64,000 nucleotides of DNA, taken from contig NZ_JACYTQ010000011.1 of the NCBI RefSeq assembly GCF_014841125.1, forward strand, positions 1-64,000, given 5' to 3'. This DNA is from Echinicola arenosa. GTDB taxonomy: Bacteria > Bacteroidota > Bacteroidia > Cytophagales > Cyclobacteriaceae. This document shows positions 17,301 through 27,321 of the stretch, in pieces. The first letter of the stretch is position 1. Each line of letters begins with the position of its first letter. The notes beneath the pieces were generated by a model, which saw only the letters and a list, made by a program, of their open reading frames with translations, did no database searches and was not told the DNA's origin. The translations under genes and the position numbers were made by a program.

Positions 17301-18011
17301 TTAAGCATTCTTTTCCAGTTGCTTAATCAATACTGCGTAGTCTTTGGGGTAGGGGGCTGATACATTGATCATGTTTCCATCCAATCCCTCAAATGCTATC
17401 GAATAGGCGTGCAGTGAAACCCGCTGCATAATTGGAAGCTCTTCTGTGCCTTTTTTAAGGTTAAATCGTCTTTTGAGATCTGATAGGTATAAGTTCTTGC
17501 CTCCGTACATTTCATCACCACAGATCGGGGAATTCAAAAAGGATAAATGTATCCTGATTTGGTGAAGCCTTCCTGTCACTGGTTTACACTCAATCAAAGA
17601 ATGAGCATAATAGGTTCTTAATGTGTTGAAGTAAGTGGTAGCGGGCTTTCCCTTGATGCTGATTTTTGCAATTCCATTATTGGTTGCTACCAGATTTCGG
17701 TCCACAAGTTGGTTTTCATATTCATGAATCCCATCCACTACGGCATGGTAGACTTTTTCTACCTTTCTGTTTTCAAATTGGATGGCAATATTTCTATATG
17801 CCTCCGGGTTTTTCGCTATTACCAAACATCCTGAAGTTTCTTTGTCCAGTCTGTGACACACCTGGGCATCTGGAGTGTGACTCTTGGCCAAATGAAGGAT
17901 GTTTTGTCTTTCATGCCTATCGTCTAAGGTCGATAAGTATGGCGGTTTATTAATGACTATATAGTCTTCGTTTTGAAACAGAATAAGGTTTTCAAAATCT
18001 ACTTTTTTCAT
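17301..18011 (-). CDS. RluA-family RNA pseudouridine synthase
   Basis: Isomerises specific uridines to pseudouridine in rRNA or tRNA (236 aa). The catalytic motif HRLDKETSG (53-61) contains Asp56; the C-terminal GRLHQIRIHL motif is present. There is no S4 RNA-binding domain at the N-terminus, so the protein is the catalytic domain alone, as in RluA/TruC-type enzymes. The target site cannot be told. Confidence 0.9.
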   Translation of the reverse strand: MKKVDFENLILFQNEDYIVINKPPYLSTLDDRHERQNILHLAKSHTPDAQVCHRLDKETSGCLVIAKNPEAYRNIAIQFENRKVEKVYHAVVDGIHEYENQLVDRNLVATNNGIAKISIKGKPATTYFNTLRTYYAHSLIECKPVTGRLHQIRIHLSFLNSPICGDEMYGGKNLYLSDLKRRFNLKKGTEELPIMQRVSLHAYSIAFEGLDGNMINVSAPYPKDYAVLIKQLEKNA

Positions 18012-18043
18012 ATAGCCGTGCTTACACCTTTCAAATCAATGTG

Positions 18044-18051
18044 CAAAAGTA
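18044..18051 (-). promoter_or_regulatory. Possible -7 element for the pseudouridine synthase gene
   Basis: TACTTTTG on the minus strand, followed by CA, lies about 32 bases before the start and matches TAnnTTTG. The -33 region (CTTT at about 20 bases) is a poor match. Confidence 0.4.
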
Positions 18052-18118
18052 GGTAAAAATAATAGATTTCTAAAGTACAATCAGAATAAAATATTGTATT
18101 AGGGCTTTTATTGTTTCT

Positions 18119-19168
18119 TCAATCTTTCTTTACCTTGTGAAGTGGAAGTGAAAAACTAAATAGTGAACCTTTTCCAACGGTAGAAGAAACAGATATTTTG
18201 CTCTTATGGCCTTCTAGGATATGTTTAACAATGGCTAAGCCAAGTCCTGTGCCTCCCATTTCCCTCGATCGACTTTTGTCCACTCTATAGAAACGCTCAA
18301 AAATTCTTTTAATGTCCTCTGCTGGGATTCCAAGGCCGTTGTCTTTGATGTCTACAGTCAAAGCGTTTTTGGAAGAGTTTAATGAAATATGGGCTTCACC
18401 ACCCTCATGGTTGTATTTGATGGCATTGGAAATAAGGTTCTGGCAGACTCTGTAGATTTTGTCCTTATCTGCATTGGTCATGAATTTTTTGTCAGAATTG
18501 TATGTGAACCTGATGTTGATATGTCTTTTTTCCGCCTTGTGCTCCAATTCTTCAATTACTTCCTCAATTAGCTCTACCATATTAAATACTTCAAAGTGGA
18601 ATTTAACCACTCCGCTCTCCATTTGGTTGAGGGTAAGTAAATCTTGGACTAGTTTATCCAGGGCATTGAGACTTTTGGCAGCTCTTTTTAGGAATTTATC
18701 TCTAACTTTTACATCTTCCACGGCACCATCAAGCAAGGTGTGTACATAGCCTTGAGCAGCAAAAATAGGTGTTTTCAATTCATGGGAGATGTCAGCAATG
18801 AATTCCCTTCTAAACGCTGCATTTCGCTGTAAGGTCTCGATTTCTTTGTTTTTTGCGATAGCATAGGAGTTGATCGTACTGTTTATTTTTCTAAGAGGAG
18901 AAATGGAGCTCTTTTTTGGTTTTTCAGCTACTCCACTAAGGTCTTTCTTTTGGATCTTTTCTAATACTGAATAAATATTGCTGATTTCCTTAAAAATTAG
19001 AAACTCTAGGGTGATGTTAATAAGGATATAGGAAATGGCAAGCGTAAGACCCCAGGCCACAGTAAGTAGCATTGGGGTCGCATCATCTAATAAGGAGAGG
19101 AATGCGACAGTAAGGGCAGATATAGCAAAAGCCAATACTAGGGAGATTCCCCTGGAAGTTGTAAGCAT
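18119..19168 (-). CDS. PhoR-like sensor histidine kinase
   Basis: Membrane sensor kinase (349 aa). Two N-terminal transmembrane segments (about 7-27 and 35-59) have almost no periplasmic loop, so it probably senses within the membrane or through partners. The HisKA phosphoacceptor is H129 in FIADISHELKTPI; the N box NLISNAIKYN, and the G boxes DNGLGIP and GGTGLGLAIVKHI follow. It starts three bases after the response regulator gene and is its cognate kinase. PhoR-like is by similarity; the signal is unknown. Confidence 0.9.
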   Translation of the reverse strand: MLTTSRGISLVLAFAISALTVAFLSLLDDATPMLLTVAWGLTLAISYILINITLEFLIFKEISNIYSVLEKIQKKDLSGVAEKPKKSSISPLRKINSTINSYAIAKNKEIETLQRNAAFRREFIADISHELKTPIFAAQGYVHTLLDGAVEDVKVRDKFLKRAAKSLNALDKLVQDLLTLNQMESGVVKFHFEVFNMVELIEEVIEELEHKAEKRHINIRFTYNSDKKFMTNADKDKIYRVCQNLISNAIKYNHEGGEAHISLNSSKNALTVDIKDNGLGIPAEDIKRIFERFYRVDKSRSREMGGTGLGLAIVKHILEGHKSKISVSSTVGKGSLFSFSLPLHKVKKD

Positions 19169-19171
19169 ACT

Positions 19172-19861
19172 TTAGTTATTGTCAAACTTATATCCTACGC
19201 CTTTTACAGTAGTAATATAGTTTTCTCCTATTTTTTCTCGCACTTTTCTGATGTGAACATCTACTGTTCTGGCCAAAACAAATACATCTGCTCCCCAGAT
19301 ATTCTGAAGCAATTCATCCCGGCTGAATACCATGTTAGGGTTTTTTGCCAAGAAATACAATAGCTCAAACTCTTTCTTTGGAAGGGTGATGGTCTTGCCT
19401 CCTTTATCTATAGTAAAACTACTTCTATCGATAGTAAGGTCTTTGATTTTGATTTGGGAGACTTCTTGCTCTTTTTTGGACTCTCTTCTAAATAAGGCGG
19501 AGATTCTACTTACCAAAGCTCGTGGTTTGATAGGTTTGGTGATATAGTCGTCAGCCCCCACATCAAAAGCTGCCACCTCTGAATATTCTTCCGATCTTGC
19601 GGTAAGGAATATTACAAACGTGTTTTTGAGCTCTTCCAAGTCCCGGATTTGCCGGCAGGTTTCTACACCGTCTTGATTAGGCATCATGATGTCCAATAGG
19701 ATGACATCAGGCTTAAACTTAGTGGCAGTTTGTACAGCTTTGATACCATCACTAGCAGAAGCTACTTCATAACCCTCTTTTTCAAGATTATAGGTTAAGA
19801 TTTCAATAATATCTGGTTCGTCATCTACTACCAGAACTTTAATTTTTGGTTTGTCACTCAT
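19172..19861 (-). CDS. PhoB/OmpR-family response regulator
   Basis: Transcription factor (229 aa). The receiver domain has acidic residues D13 and D14, phospho-acceptor D57 in VILLDIMMPNQDG, Thr in FLTARSEE and Lys in DYITKPIKP. The C-terminal winged helix ends VRTVDVHIRKVREKIG-type sequence and VKGVGYKF. Located directly before the histidine kinase in one operon. Confidence 0.93.
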   Translation of the reverse strand: MSDKPKIKVLVVDDEPDIIEILTYNLEKEGYEVASASDGIKAVQTATKFKPDVILLDIMMPNQDGVETCRQIRDLEELKNTFVIFLTARSEEYSEVAAFDVGADDYITKPIKPRALVSRISALFRRESKKEQEVSQIKIKDLTIDRSSFTIDKGGKTITLPKKEFELLYFLAKNPNMVFSRDELLQNIWGADVFVLARTVDVHIRKVREKIGENYITTVKGVGYKFDNN

Positions 19862-20013
19862 TTGACTTTGCCAGTTTGTTGATTGCTTAAAAACACCGCT
19901 AATTTAGAAAAACTATGAAAAGAAATAGCTTCATGATTTAAAAAAGCAGGTATCTTCCATATAAAATTTTGCTAATCGATATATTTGTTAAATTAATGTT
20001 AACAATAGATTAA

Positions 20014-20838
20014 TTATTTGTTTCGTAAATTTTTGGCTTCTGTGATTTCCATGTTAAGTGCTCCCACGACCAGGTCTGCTTCTATTTTTACCGGAATTCG
20101 GTTTCTATCATCCGTAATCCACATTTTGATTGGATTTTCTCCACTGAAAAGTTTGTTGCTTGGCATAATTGGAGAGACTACAAAAGTTTCAAAATTCCCC
20201 AGCTTTGTGGAAATTTTATCTTTTCCTTCAAATATTAACTTTAAGTTATATGTTTTTTCGTCAAAGAAGCCTTTTATGGAAATGACGTCTCCTTTGTTCA
20301 GTTTCTCCAAATCCAAGTGACGCATGTAATAAAAACCACTGACTATATCTTGGATTTCTGGAGAGATATCATGTTCAGTGGTTTTTGTTAATTTTCGATT
20401 TTCCTTATCATAAAGTTTGACCGTAGCGGTTTTTTCTTCATGGTTAAAATCGATGATTTCGTGTTTTCTATAGCCTCCTTCCTCAATGTGTCTGTAAGAA
20501 CGATATGGGATGTTTTGGGCAGTATCCATCAAAGTGCCCCAGTTGTCTTTTACTTTAAAAATGCTGAAGATGCTTAGTGTTTTTCCATAGACATCTATTT
20601 TATAAGCAGGCCGATCATTGATTTGATGGATTTCATTGTCAATGACCATTTTGGCTTCTGCTGCATTAAAAAAAAGGTACTTTACTTTAAAAGTAAGTTC
20701 TTCCCCTTTTTTGTAGGGTTTACTTTCCGTTTGGGCCATTAGCTGCGCTGAACAGGCAAAAGAGAGAAGGTTGAAAATGAAAAATAATCTTATTGGAAAG
20801 GACATATAATGGATGTTACTTTGAGAATCCGTGTTCAA
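20014..20838 (-). CDS. DUF3108 domain-containing exported protein
   Basis: Predicted exported protein (274 aa). An N-terminal hydrophobic signal segment (about 13-35) ends near SAQLMAQ. The body shows the DUF3108 pattern: YKKGEELTFKVKYLFFNAAEA, then YKIDVYGKT, a GFYYMR stretch and a closing MWITDDRNRIPVKIEA. The family is widespread in Gram-negatives and has no assigned activity; a beta-rich lipocalin-like fold is suspected. It is divergent from recA. Confidence 0.85.
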   Translation of the reverse strand: MNTDSQSNIHYMSFPIRLFFIFNLLSFACSAQLMAQTESKPYKKGEELTFKVKYLFFNAAEAKMVIDNEIHQINDRPAYKIDVYGKTLSIFSIFKVKDNWGTLMDTAQNIPYRSYRHIEEGGYRKHEIIDFNHEEKTATVKLYDKENRKLTKTTEHDISPEIQDIVSGFYYMRHLDLEKLNKGDVISIKGFFDEKTYNLKLIFEGKDKISTKLGNFETFVVSPIMPSNKLFSGENPIKMWITDDRNRIPVKIEADLVVGALNMEITEAKNLRNK

Positions 20839-20922
20839 AAGTTATACCAAACTGACAGTGACCTATTAATACAAATTCCTAAATTAATAAAACGACATTA
20901 TAAAACAATGGTTGTAGCTAAA

Positions 20923-20954
20923 GTTGATATTCAGGATGCGAATGTTTACTTTCA
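20923..20954 (+). promoter_or_regulatory. Possible recA promoter
   Basis: GTTG (20923-20926), 20 bases and TACTTTCA (20947-20954) approximate the Bacteroidota promoter, ending 37 bases before the recA start. Each box has mismatches. No LexA-type SOS box was recognised. Confidence 0.35.
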
Positions 20955-20991
20955 CATAATATTTACTTACCAAGTTTCTACCTATTGATTT

Positions 20992-22017
20992 ATGAGCGAA
21001 AATACTGAAAAATTAAAAGCACTTCAGCTAACCATTGATAAGTTGGAAAAGACTTATGGAAAAGGGACTGTTATGAAGCTGAGTGACAATACCGTTATAG
21101 ATATTCCTTCAATTTCGACAGGTTCTTTGGGCCTTGACCTGGCTTTGGGAGTAGGTGGTATTCCAAAAGGAAGGATCATTGAGGTTTATGGTCCTGAGTC
21201 TTCTGGTAAGACTACCTTGGCCATGCACTGCATTGCTGAAGCTCAGAAAAAAGGCGGCTTGGCTGCTATCATCGATGCCGAACACGCTTTTGATAAGATT
21301 TATGCAGAAAAGCTGGGCATTGATACAGAAAACTTATTGATTTCCCAGCCTGATAATGGTGAGCAAGCTTTGGAGATAGCCGAACATTTGATTCGTTCTG
21401 GAGCGATAGATATTATTGTTATCGACTCTGTTGCGGCATTGGTGCCAAAAGGGGAGTTGGAAGGAGAAATGGGAGATAGTAAAATGGGACTTCAGGCAAG
21501 GTTGATGTCTCAGGCCCTCAGAAAGCTGACAGGTGCGATCAACAAAACGGGATGCGCATGTATCTTTATTAACCAGTTAAGGGATAAGATTGGAGTAATG
21601 TTCGGAAGCCCTGAAACGACTACTGGTGGTAATGCCCTGAAATTTTATGCATCAGTGAGGTTGGATATCAGAAGAATTGGTCAAATCAAAGAAAGTGCTG
21701 ATAATATCCTAGGTAACCGTACCAAGGTGAAGGTGGTAAAGAACAAAGTAGCACCTCCTTTTAAAGTGGTTGAATTTGACATTATGTACGGTCAAGGGAT
21801 TTCCAAAGTTGGAGAAATCATTGATTTGGGCGTTGAGTTTGATATTATCAAAAAGGCAGGGTCTTGGTTCTCTTACGAAGGCAATAAATTAGGACAAGGT
21901 AGAGATGCCGTTAAAAACTTGTTGTTGGATAATCCAGAATTGATGGAAGAACTCGAGAACAAGATCAAAGCCAAATCTGGTCTGAACGGTGTGGTAGAGG
22001 AAGTAGCTAAAGACTAA
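20992..22017 (+). CDS. recA: Recombinase RecA
   Basis: DNA strand-exchange ATPase (341 aa), central to homologous recombination. Walker [10 protein letters not shown] is at 67-75; the Walker B segment [12 protein letters not shown], the L1/L2 loops ([15 protein letters not shown] and [21 protein letters not shown]) and the polymer motif are all present. Length is typical. It is a single-gene transcript ending at a terminator. Confidence 0.98.
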   Translation: MSENTEKLKALQLTIDKLEKTYGKGTVMKLSDNTVIDIPSISTGSLGLDLALGVGGIPKGRIIEVYGPESSGKTTLAMHCIAEAQKKGGLAAIIDAEHAFDKIYAEKLGIDTENLLISQPDNGEQALEIAEHLIRSGAIDIIVIDSVAALVPKGELEGEMGDSKMGLQARLMSQALRKLTGAINKTGCACIFINQLRDKIGVMFGSPETTTGGNALKFYASVRLDIRRIGQIKESADNILGNRTKVKVVKNKVAPPFKVVEFDIMYGQGISKVGEIIDLGVEFDIIKKAGSWFSYEGNKLGQGRDAVKNLLLDNPELMEELENKIKAKSGLNGVVEEVAKD

Positions 22018-22039
22018 TCAAAGTTTAAATGAAAAACTA

Positions 22040-22072
22040 AAAGGGAAGGCATACAATGACTTCCCTTTTTTG
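22040..22072. terminator. Bidirectional terminator between recA and the MacB-like permease gene
   Basis: AAGGGAAG (22041-22048), loop, CTTCCCTT (22060-22067) followed by T's, with A's on the left side. It separates two convergent genes. Confidence 0.8.
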
Positions 22073-22075
22073 TGC

Positions 22076-23326
22076 TTAATTACTTCTTATAGCTTCAACC
22101 GGATCCATTCTGGCAGCCATCCCCGCAGGGATCGAGCCGGAAAGCATTCCTATTGTAGAGCTTAGGACAAGCCCTAAAATGATGTTTTTGGCCGATAAAA
22201 ACACTTCCAATGCCCCAAGAGGTATAAATGTTATGGCGAAAACCAGTAGCAAACCGGCTAATCCACCAAAAAGACTTAGGAAGGTAGACTCAAAGAGAAA
22301 TTGTAGTAAAATGAAATAATTTTTTGCTCCAAGGGATTTTTGGATTCCAATGATATTGGTTCGTTCCCTTACTGATACAAACATGATATTGGCGATACCG
22401 AATCCTCCTACCAGAATGGAAAATCCGCCAATGACAGCCCCAGCAATACTGATCACATCGAAAATCGCTCCAATGGCATTTTGAATAAACTCCGATTTGT
22501 TTAAGGCAAAGTTGTCTTCTTCTATAGGTTTTAGGCCACGTTTTGCCCTTAATAATCCCGTCATTTCATTTTCTAAGGCGACCAGGTTTTTATCATCATC
22601 ATAGCCTTTGGCAGCAATGGTAGGTTCTACTCCCCATCTGCCCATGTAATACATCTTGCCAAATGTGCCAAATGGAATGAGACAAGCGTCATCTTTGGAA
22701 GGCATATCAAACAGTCCTTCTCCCTCTTCTTCTAGAAGGCCAATGACAATAAACTTTTGCCCTTTGATTTTTATTTCTTTGCCAATAATGTTGTCATCCC
22801 CTTGGAAGAGTGTTTGAGCGATCTTTGCGCCTATAACGGTGACATTTCTTGCTGCGGAAATTTCCAATTCAGTAAAAAATCTACCTTCAACTACAGGTAT
22901 ATCATACACTTCTTTATGATTGAAAACCACTCCCTGAAGATTGGCTCCCCCAAATGAACTGCTGCCTCTTTTAATGGTGGTATTGGCTGAAGCGGAAATG
23001 GTAATGGCTTCTGCATTTTTCATGCGCTCCTTCAAAAACAAAAATTCGTTATAATTTCCAGGAGGTCTTCTGAAATATTTCCACCAAGGATATTCTCCTC
23101 CTCCTGCAGCAAAAGGAAACCGGTCAACTCGGACTACATTAGTTCCCAGGAAAGAAAAGCTTGATTTAATATTTTTCTCCAAAGAGTCCACTAATGTGAA
23201 AACCGCAATGATGGCGAATATACCTATGGTCACGCCAAGCAGGGACAGGATGGTACGTGTCAGATTAGATTTTAGGGCCTGAAGGGCAAACCTAAAACTC
23301 TCCCAAATAAGTCTGAAAATAATCAC
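22076..23326 (-). CDS. MacB/FtsX-type ABC transporter permease
   Basis: Permease subunit of a type VII (MacB-like) ABC transporter (416 aa). One transmembrane helix near 20-45 (ISLLGVTIGIFAIIAVFTLV-type), a periplasmic MacB_PCD domain (50-280) and three C-terminal helices with the FtsX signature VRERTNIIGIQKSLGAKNYF are visible. These proteins use ATP energy to move periplasmic substrates outward rather than importing. No ATPase gene is adjacent, so the partner must be encoded elsewhere. Substrate unknown. Confidence 0.88.
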   Translation of the reverse strand: MIIFRLIWESFRFALQALKSNLTRTILSLLGVTIGIFAIIAVFTLVDSLEKNIKSSFSFLGTNVVRVDRFPFAAGGGEYPWWKYFRRPPGNYNEFLFLKERMKNAEAITISASANTTIKRGSSSFGGANLQGVVFNHKEVYDIPVVEGRFFTELEISAARNVTVIGAKIAQTLFQGDDNIIGKEIKIKGQKFIVIGLLEEEGEGLFDMPSKDDACLIPFGTFGKMYYMGRWGVEPTIAAKGYDDDKNLVALENEMTGLLRAKRGLKPIEEDNFALNKSEFIQNAIGAIFDVISIAGAVIGGFSILVGGFGIANIMFVSVRERTNIIGIQKSLGAKNYFILLQFLFESTFLSLFGGLAGLLLVFAITFIPLGALEVFLSAKNIILGLVLSSTIGMLSGSIPAGMAARMDPVEAIRSN

Positions 23327-23385
23327 CAGATAAATTTTGTTTAAAAACTATTGACAATATAGGTAGTTTTAGCTATAATTCTTAT

Positions 23386-23393
23386 TAACTTTG
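23386..23393 (+). promoter_or_regulatory. Possible -7 element for queA
   Basis: TAACTTTG followed by CA matches the Bacteroidota -7 consensus and lies about 60 bases before the start codon. The -33 box is not clear. Confidence 0.4.
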
Positions 23394-23452
23394 CAGTTTT
23401 TACGACCATATCGTAAATCAAAATATTCAATCATATTTCTATAAAATTATAT

Positions 23453-24502
23453 ATGAAATTATCAGATTTCAAATTCGAAGTTCCTAAAAAACTCATTTCT
23501 TTATATCCTTCTGAAAACCGTGATGAATCTCGGTTGATGGTAGTCCACAAAGACACTGGTGAAATAGAGCACAGGATTTTCAAGGACATTATTGAATATT
23601 TTGATGAAGGAGATGTTTTTGTGACGAATAACACCAAAGTTTTTCCCGCTAGGTTATATGGTAACAAGGAGAAAACCGGAGCCAAAATCGAAGTTTTCTT
23701 ATTAAGAGAGCTTAATCAAGAACTAAGGCTTTGGGATGTTTTGGTAGATCCAGCGAGAAAAATCAGAGTAGGCAATAAGCTTTATTTTGGAGATAGTGAT
23801 TTGGTGGCTGAAGTAATTGATAATACTACTTCCCGAGGTAGAACCATAAGGTTTTTGTTTGATGGAACTGATGAGGAATTCTACAAAACCATTGATGCAC
23901 TTGGTGAGACTCCGATATTGAAAGAATACATTGAGCGAAAAGTGGAAGAAGAGGATAGAGCGCGCTATCAGACGATATATGCAGAGCATGTTGGTGCTGT
24001 GGCTGCCCCTACTGCAGGTTTGCACTTTACTCCTCATTTATTAAAAAGACTTGAAATCAAAGGAGTGGAGGTAAGTCCTATTACGCTTCATATTGGCTTA
24101 GGAACTTTCCGTCAGGTGGATGTAGAAGATTTGACGAAGCACAAAATGGATTCTGAGAATTATGATATTCCTGAACCTACCGTTGAATTGGTTAATAAAG
24201 CTTTGGACAATAAGAAAAGGGTTGTTTCTGTAGGTACCACCTCATTGAAAACGGTTGAATCTTCAGTAACTGCTAATAATAGATTGAAGGCTTCCAGCGG
24301 ATGGACGGATAAGTTCATCATCCCGCCATATGACTTTAAGATCGCCAATGCTTTGATCACTAATTTCCATATGCCCGAGTCAACTTTGTTGATGACCACC
24401 GCAGCATTTGGAGGTTACGATTTGATTATGAAGGCTTATCAGGAAGCGGTTAAAGAAAAGTACAAGTTCTTCTCTTACGGGGATGCAATGTTAATCATAT
24501 AA
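23453..24502 (+). CDS. queA: S-adenosylmethionine:tRNA ribosyltransferase-isomerase
   Basis: Penultimate enzyme of queuosine synthesis (349 aa): it transfers and isomerises the ribosyl part of SAM onto 7-aminomethyl-7-deazaguanine in tRNA anticodons. Family landmarks are the N-terminal [53 protein letters not shown] and [11 protein letters not shown]. Length is normal. It is a single-gene unit with its own terminator; other queuosine genes are not in the window. Confidence 0.96.
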   Translation: MKLSDFKFEVPKKLISLYPSENRDESRLMVVHKDTGEIEHRIFKDIIEYFDEGDVFVTNNTKVFPARLYGNKEKTGAKIEVFLLRELNQELRLWDVLVDPARKIRVGNKLYFGDSDLVAEVIDNTTSRGRTIRFLFDGTDEEFYKTIDALGETPILKEYIERKVEEEDRARYQTIYAEHVGAVAAPTAGLHFTPHLLKRLEIKGVEVSPITLHIGLGTFRQVDVEDLTKHKMDSENYDIPEPTVELVNKALDNKKRVVSVGTTSLKTVESSVTANNRLKASSGWTDKFIIPPYDFKIANALITNFHMPESTLLMTTAAFGGYDLIMKAYQEAVKEKYKFFSYGDAMLII

Positions 24503-24503
24503 T

Positions 24504-24532
24504 AAAAAAGGCTCTACTAAGAGCCTTTTTTA
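24504..24532 (+). terminator. Terminator after queA
   Basis: AAAAAAGGCTC, loop TACTAA, GAGCC followed by TTTTTT, starting just after the queA stop codon. Confidence 0.85.
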
Positions 24533-24590
24533 TTGAAATATTTTTACCTAAGGATAATATTACCAATATATAATCTTCTTTTATAATACC

Positions 24591-24598
24591 TACTTTTG
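24591..24598 (+). promoter_or_regulatory. Possible -7 element for ispD
   Basis: TACTTTTG followed by CA matches TAnnTTTG and lies 23 bases before the start codon, giving a very short leader. The -33 region is AT-rich without TTTG. Confidence 0.4.
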
Positions 24599-24621
24599 CA
24601 GCGTCAAGCTAAACGAGTTTT

Positions 24622-25302
24622 ATGAACAGAGCAGCGATAATTGTAGCAGGGGGAAGGGGCACCAGAATGGGGACGCCAATACCGAAGCAGTATTTGGAAA
24701 TAGGTGATAAGCCTGTTTTAATGCATACTTTGGAAATATTTCACAAGTTTGATCAATCTCTTGACTTAATTCTGGTTATCCCTGAAAATGATTTTTCATT
24801 TTGGGAAGAGCTTAAAGATAAGTTTGGTTTTCAAGTGCCTCATCAAGTGGTGGCAGGAGGTAAATCCAGGTTCCAGTCGGTGAAGAATGGATTAGGGGCG
24901 ATTGATTGGGACGAAGGCTTGGTGGCTATTCATGATGGGGTGAGGCCCTTTGTGAGTAAAGAGGTTATTGGGAAAAGTTTTGAAGAAGCAGAACGGACCG
25001 GAAGTGGTATTGCTGTAGTGCCACTAAAAGACTCCATCAGAAAGCTGACCGATGAGAACAGGTCTTTTTACCAGGAGCGGCAATATTTTAGGTTGGTCCA
25101 AACACCCCAGACTTTTGATTTAGGTAAAATTAGACAAGCTTTTAATGTAACTGAACTTCATCATTTTACAGATGATGCAACAGTCTATGAGCATCAGGGC
25201 TGGCAAGTAAGCCTGATAGCAGGCAATGCGGAGAACATTAAAATTACCACACCTGAGGATATGGATTATGCTGAGTTTCTGCTACAAAAAAGCAAGACCT
25301 GA
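24622..25302 (+). CDS. ispD: 2-C-methyl-D-erythritol 4-phosphate cytidylyltransferase
   Basis: Third step of the MEP isoprenoid pathway (226 aa): MEP plus CTP gives CDP-ME. The nucleotide-binding loop IIVAGGRGTRMGTPIPKQY near 6-24, the basic switch VAIHDGVRPFVS, and the C-terminal QTPQTFD and TDDATVYE motifs are visible. Length is typical, and it is a stand-alone IspD rather than an IspDF fusion. Confidence 0.95.
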   Translation: MNRAAIIVAGGRGTRMGTPIPKQYLEIGDKPVLMHTLEIFHKFDQSLDLILVIPENDFSFWEELKDKFGFQVPHQVVAGGKSRFQSVKNGLGAIDWDEGLVAIHDGVRPFVSKEVIGKSFEEAERTGSGIAVVPLKDSIRKLTDENRSFYQERQYFRLVQTPQTFDLGKIRQAFNVTELHHFTDDATVYEHQGWQVSLIAGNAENIKITTPEDMDYAEFLLQKSKT

Positions 25303-25434
25303 TTTTTACCGATTAAATTTGTCAGTTTACCGATTTTTTGAGTAGGATGACCTAATTGGTTTCTGAAAATTTCATAAGTTGAAGTAGTTTTGGTTTATGG
25401 TTGTTGTGTTGACAATCTGCTAAACTATAATGCT

Positions 25435-26250
25435 ATGAAAAGAAAATACGGAAATGGAGATGGAGGTAGGGTAACTACCGGTTTGATTGTGCTGGCAATA
25501 GGCTTGTTCTTGCTGCTTCGTAAGATGAATATTTTTATTCCGGACTGGATATTCTCCTGGCCAATGATTTTTGTGGCCATTGGTGTTATTTCTTTGGCCA
25601 AGCATAATTTCCAAAGTGGTTTTGGAGCTTTCATGCTGATTTTTGGAGGATTTTTCCTTATTAAAAATGAGTTGAATATTCCGTTTGGTATTGAGCCTTA
25701 CCTGATACCGATTGGCTTAATTATTCTAGGGATCTTCCTGTTGGTTACCAAAAAGCAGAATAAGTTTCAGGATTTTAGTAATTGGAGTGGGTTTTCAGGA
25801 GGAACTTCCTCAGGGACTTATGAAGAAGGGAAGAGTACAGGGAAAGGTGAAACATTTATGTCAGATACAAGTTTTGGGCATGCGGACTCTGCAGAATTCC
25901 AAACAGAACAAAAGGATATGGTTAATTCACAGGCCTTGTTTTGTGGTATCCAAAAGAGGGTGATGTCTAAAAACTTTAAAGGGGGCAAAGTATCCGCTTT
26001 TTTTGGAGGTACAGAAATCGACCTTACCCAAGCTGACTTGGCTGAGAATGCTGTTTTGAATGTCGAAGTGGCTTTTGGTGGAGTTAAATTATTGATGCCA
26101 CCTCATTGGGAATTAAAAATGGGAGTGACAAATATTTTTGCCGGAGTCGAAGACAAACGAATGTACCCTAAGTCTGGTGAAGAAACAGGGAAGGTCTTGG
26201 TCATCAATGGAACAGTGCTGTTTGGTGGTCTTGAAGTAAAATCCTTTTAA
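25435..26250 (+). CDS. LiaF-like membrane protein
   Basis: Membrane protein (271 aa from this start) with four N-terminal hydrophobic segments (about 13-29, 35-55, 62-76, 88-104) and a soluble C-terminal part that resembles the LiaF C-terminal domain: an FFGGTEIDLTQADL-type strand repeat with SAFFGG, AFGGVKLLMP and VLFGGLEV. I start at ATG 25435, where the sequence MKRKYGNGDGG begins a typical protein; an upstream in-frame ATG at 25390 would add an unlikely Cys-rich leader. It is 12 bases before a LytS-like kinase and probably modulates it, as LiaF does for LiaS. The actual signal is unknown. Confidence 0.8.
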   Translation: MKRKYGNGDGGRVTTGLIVLAIGLFLLLRKMNIFIPDWIFSWPMIFVAIGVISLAKHNFQSGFGAFMLIFGGFFLIKNELNIPFGIEPYLIPIGLIILGIFLLVTKKQNKFQDFSNWSGFSGGTSSGTYEEGKSTGKGETFMSDTSFGHADSAEFQTEQKDMVNSQALFCGIQKRVMSKNFKGGKVSAFFGGTEIDLTQADLAENAVLNVEVAFGGVKLLMPPHWELKMGVTNIFAGVEDKRMYPKSGEETGKVLVINGTVLFGGLEVKSF

Positions 26251-26262
26251 GTAAAGCAAAGT

Positions 26263-27321
26263 ATGATAACTAGGCTATTGAAAACCTCAGATCAGGGATG
26301 GCTCAAAATTTTGATTTTTGTATTCCTGGTGATTGTCGGTATAGCCTATTTGATAACATATTATGGCTGGGATTTAAAGACCAGTTTTTTAGATAGTATT
26401 GTTTTTACTGGTTTGGCATTTGGAGGGGTGATGCTCCTTGAAAATATCTTTAGGTTTTACCAGCCTCAAAAAAGTAATACTTGGCTGTTGATTGGGCTTC
26501 CATTGTTACTTGATGTTTTTGTGGTCTTTGCGGCGAGCATGTTGCTTAAATACTTTATCAAAATTGATTTGGCCTATCTTGATTTTCTAAATGATTCCTT
26601 AGTTATCAGGGCTGTGATCGTTTTGATTGTATTGGGAATGTATACTGCAATTTTGGTTGTAGGAGGACAGCTTGAAGATCAATTGGAAGTTAGAAAACGA
26701 TCCGAGGCAATGGAGCGGCTGTCCAAAGAAGCAGAACTGTACCACTTGCGTCAGCAATTGCAGCCACACTTTCTGTTTAATAGCTTGAATTCAGTGAATG
26801 CCTTGGTCAAGAGAGAGCCAGAACAAGCTCGGGAAATGATTTTGCAGCTTTCTGAGTTTCTGCGAGGAACCATTCGGAAAAATGATATGGAATGGGTCAC
26901 GGTAGAAGAAGAAACCAATTACCTTAAGCTATTTTTGAAAATTGAGAAGGTTAGGTTTGGTCATCGGCTGGAAGTAGAGTTTGAAGTGGAGGAGGAGGCT
27001 TGCCCATTGATGGTCCCACCGCTTTTGATTCAGCCTTTGTTAGAAAATGCCGTGAAACACGGTGTATACGGGCAGTTGGACGGAGTCATGATCCAAGTAC
27101 ATGTGGCTAAAGTGAAAGGATATTTAGAAGTAGAGATTTCCAATCCATACGATCCCAATGCAGTGAATGAAAAAGGAGAAGGCTTTGGTCTGGAGTCCGT
27201 TAAAAGGAGAGTTTACCTTTTGTTTGGAAGAAATGATTTACTTAGTGTAAGTAAATATGATGATTTATTTAGAGTTAGTTTAAGAATTCCAGTTACCTAT
27301 GATCAAAACCATAATAATTGA
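26263..27321 (+). CDS. LytS-type sensor histidine kinase
   Basis: Membrane kinase (352 aa) of the His_kinase (PF06580) group. Four transmembrane segments (about 14-34, 45-62, 73-97, 115-136) and a short coiled coil lead to the phosphoacceptor H169 in LRQQLQPHFLFNSLNS. The ATPase part has PPLLIQPLLENAVKHGV and GEGFGLESVKRR. There is no large extracellular sensor domain, so input probably comes from the membrane or the LiaF-like partner. Its last 23 bases overlap the response regulator gene. Confidence 0.9.
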   Translation: MITRLLKTSDQGWLKILIFVFLVIVGIAYLITYYGWDLKTSFLDSIVFTGLAFGGVMLLENIFRFYQPQKSNTWLLIGLPLLLDVFVVFAASMLLKYFIKIDLAYLDFLNDSLVIRAVIVLIVLGMYTAILVVGGQLEDQLEVRKRSEAMERLSKEAELYHLRQQLQPHFLFNSLNSVNALVKREPEQAREMILQLSEFLRGTIRKNDMEWVTVEEETNYLKLFLKIEKVRFGHRLEVEFEVEEEACPLMVPPLLIQPLLENAVKHGVYGQLDGVMIQVHVAKVKGYLEVEISNPYDPNAVNEKGEGFGLESVKRRVYLLFGRNDLLSVSKYDDLFRVSLRIPVTYDQNHNN